Origin: Candidatus Gottesmanbacteria bacterium RIFCSPHIGHO2_01_FULL_46_14
GTDB taxonomy: Bacteria > Patescibacteriota > Microgenomatia > UBA10105 > UBA927
Direction of reading: 5' to 3'
Assembly (NCBI GenBank): GCA_001780895.1
Contig: MFJJ01000003.1
Span: 1 to 13,620 of the forward strand
Length of the DNA stretch: 13,620 bases
Shown piece by piece: positions 12,201 through 13,620 of this stretch. Within the stretch, counting starts at the first letter, position 1, and every line of letters begins with the position of its first letter. The position numbers and the translations under genes are program-made. A model generated the notes under the pieces. The model was not told where the DNA came from and did not search any database. It saw only the letters and a program-made list of their open reading frames with translations.

Positions 12201-12585
12201 ACTTCTCGACGCTAATACCGTCATTCGTTATCTGACTGCAGATGATGAAAAAAAAGCGAAGCGCGTTGAGAAATTTTTGAGGCAAACCACGGAAAAACTC
12301 ATTCTGACAGACGTTACCGTGGCAGAGGTAGTTTGGGTCTTAGAGTCGCATTACGAGGTTCCCAAGAGCGACATTGTCGCTAAACTTCAACTTTTTTTAA
12401 CACTTGAGACCGTTCATGCAGCCAAGCCGCTTCTCTCTGACGCGCTTACTTTTTATTGGTCATACAATATCGATTACATTGATGCGTATATTGCGGCTTA
12501 TGCAATCCATCATGATGTAGACACTATTGTCTCTTACGATCATGATCTCGACAAAATCCCAAGTATCTCTCGGGAAGAACCGTAA
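12193..12585 (+). CDS. PIN-domain ribonuclease toxin (VapC-like)
   Basis: A 130-residue PIN-domain protein; VapC toxins are Mg-dependent ribonucleases that cleave tRNA or rRNA. Counting from the ATG at 12193, acidic residues fall where the family needs them: LLDANTVIRYLT (D6), VTVAEVVWVLE, YNIDYIDAYIAAYA, and SYDHDLDKI near the end. An open extension back to 12175 has no merit, since the ATG at 12193 overlaps the antitoxin stop by 8 bp and starts right before the first strand (MAKLLDAN). Normal length; no sign of decay. Confidence 0.92.
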   Translation: MAKLLDANTVIRYLTADDEKKAKRVEKFLRQTTEKLILTDVTVAEVVWVLESHYEVPKSDIVAKLQLFLTLETVHAAKPLLSDALTFYWSYNIDYIDAYIAAYAIHHDVDTIVSYDHDLDKIPSISREEP

Positions 12586-12611
12586 GAACCAGAATTAAAC
12601 TCAACCACCCC

Positions 12612-13487
12612 ATGAAGCAATTTTATTTAGCTGAAATCGTCACCAAAGACAAGCTCATTCATCAAGGGATATTCGTTAGGCCGAAACAGGCGACGAAGAA
12701 AGCTATCCTCTGGGTGCATGGGTTGGGGAGTACGTTTTATGGAAATGTCACTCTTTTTGAAGCGCTTTCCAATGTATGCGAAAAGTATGGATTTGGATTT
12801 GCATCATTTAATAATCGAGGACACGATGGGATTACAGGTATAAAGAACATAGAACCGGAAAGCGAAAAAGGGTATAGCCGACTGACCGGCGGCGCGGGGA
12901 TGGAAGTTTTTGAGGAGTGCATGTACGATATTGATGCCGGAGTTGCCTTTCTTGTCCAGCAAGGGTTTGAGAATGTTATAGTTGCCGGTCACAGCACGGG
13001 CGCTAACAAAGCGTGTTTTTACGGAGCCAAAACACAGAACAGTCGTGTAGCAGGTATCATCCTCCTTTCACCGCTATCGGACCGGCTCAACCCGGAAGGT
13101 AAGCCGCCATGGTGGGTAGTGACGGTAGCCAAGGCTCTTATCGCTATCGGTAAAGGGGACATGCTCATCCCAGTCAGCCATTTTCCTGGAACGCCCAAAC
13201 GGTTGTTAAGTTTGGTATCTCCAGGATCGTTTGAAGATACATTCGATTACGGCGACGCGGAGCCGAAAATGACCGCCTTTTCTCGCATCACAAGGCCGCT
13301 TCTCGTTGTGTTTGCCGGTAACGATGAGCTCGCTGATAGGCCAATGACGAAGATTAAAGCGGTCTTTGATACGCATGCATTATCCGCACTGTATCAAAGC
13401 ATAATTATCCCTGGCGCGTTCCATAGCTTCAACGGACAAGAAAAAGAAGTGGTTAGTGCGATTCTTCGCTGGGTGAGAGAAATCTGA
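12612..13487 (+). CDS. Alpha/beta-hydrolase fold protein
   Basis: A 291-residue serine hydrolase of the alpha/beta fold, likely cytoplasmic since no signal peptide is present. Visible triad: nucleophile S128 in AGHSTGA (GxSxG), acid D238 in FAGNDELADRP, and H271 in GAFHSFNG. The oxyanion loop HGLGS (36-40) is in place, and a cap-like insertion sits at about 155-215 (LNPEGKPPWW...SPGSFED). The substrate may be a carboxylic ester or an amide and cannot be settled; there is some resemblance to the DUF1749 group. It lies 26 nt after vapC. No promoter or Shine-Dalgarno sequence is obvious. Confidence 0.88.
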   Translation: MKQFYLAEIVTKDKLIHQGIFVRPKQATKKAILWVHGLGSTFYGNVTLFEALSNVCEKYGFGFASFNNRGHDGITGIKNIEPESEKGYSRLTGGAGMEVFEECMYDIDAGVAFLVQQGFENVIVAGHSTGANKACFYGAKTQNSRVAGIILLSPLSDRLNPEGKPPWWVVTVAKALIAIGKGDMLIPVSHFPGTPKRLLSLVSPGSFEDTFDYGDAEPKMTAFSRITRPLLVVFAGNDELADRPMTKIKAVFDTHALSALYQSIIIPGAFHSFNGQEKEVVSAILRWVREI

Positions 13488-13493
13488 TACAAT
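13485..13493 (+). promoter_or_regulatory. Extended -10 element before the last gene
   Basis: TGATACAAT (13485-13493) overlaps the TGA stop of the hydrolase gene and lies 9 nt before the ATG at 13503, so it predicts a leader of two or three nucleotides. Confidence 0.5.
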
Positions 13494-13502
13494 CGCCTCA
13501 GT

Positions 13503-13620
13503 ATGCCCCAAAGTTTAGCTTCCATCGTCGTCCTTAAGCCCGGGTATGCCCGGTGGGAGGGGTATGCAAGCCAGCGCGCCTGCGGGACCATTACCCTTGT
13601 TCGTTCGCTGAAGAATTGCA
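13503..13620 (+). CDS. Probable metallo-beta-lactamase-fold hydrolase, 5' part
   Basis: Open from the ATG at 13503 to the end of the window (39 codons), so the gene is cut by the edge. It reads MPQSLASIVVLKPGYARW, then ACGTITLVRSLKN. In MBL-fold hydrolases of the MBLAC1-like group, an N-terminal VLxxGY strand followed by a CGTITLV strand precedes the first metal-binding region; this is the basis of the call. The zinc-binding HxHxDH motif would lie beyond the window. Confidence 0.6.
   Translation, partial: MPQSLASIVVLKPGYARWEGYASQRACGTITLVRSLKNC

Overview
The window looks like chromosomal DNA of a small-genome bacterium, most likely a member of the Candidate Phyla Radiation/Patescibacteria (Microgenomates-like). 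This is inferred from gene content and style, not from a marker-gene tree. The cues are a DUF5674 protein, a VanW-family protein, an orphan membrane-anchored solute-binding protein, a divergent nucleotidyltransferase-fold protein followed by groES-groEL, tight packing with ATGA overlaps, and scarce Shine-Dalgarno sequences. TGA is used as a stop at two ATGA junctions, which argues against the lineages that read TGA as glycine.

Left part (1-5492, minus strand). A four-gene operon reads leftward: VanW/G5 protein, cytidylyltransferase-fold enzyme, MFS transporter, tsaD. The gene junctions are a 4-bp overlap, a 9-nt gap and another 4-bp overlap. Downstream of tsaD is an AAA/DUF4143 ATPase gene with its own promoter. 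Downstream of that ATPase (26-187) lies a second, diverged tsaD 3' end with no gene body. The two tsaD tails share a 26-bp direct repeat with one mismatch, 1350 bp apart, so the ATPase gene plus the present tsaD tail look like an inserted or recombined cassette. The tsaD reading frame also contains a 73-bp mosaic palindromic repeat and a perfect 14-bp-arm palindrome, both translated in frame.

Centre (5530-9960, plus strand). A membrane-anchored family-1 solute-binding protein with a long proline-rich cytoplasmic tail is followed 2 nt later by a nucleotidyltransferase-fold protein. Then comes groES-groEL, driven by a consensus promoter that overlaps the end of the preceding gene and carries a degenerate CIRCE (HrcA) operator. 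A tandem heptamer repeat and an intrinsic terminator close this unit.

Right part (9972-13620). An unidentified polytopic membrane protein converges on a two-gene minus-strand unit (DUF5674 protein plus a small helical protein). Next are a divergently transcribed class I methyltransferase, a vapBC-type toxin-antitoxin pair (AbrB-fold antitoxin, PIN toxin) with a clear palindromic operator, an alpha/beta hydrolase, and the 5' end of a probable metallo-beta-lactamase-fold hydrolase that runs off the edge.

A recurrent feature is a -10 box placed 6-9 nt before the start codon, which suggests that several genes are transcribed as leaderless or nearly leaderless mRNAs. I saw no tRNA, rRNA or CRISPR array, and no intergenic stretch over 300 bases.
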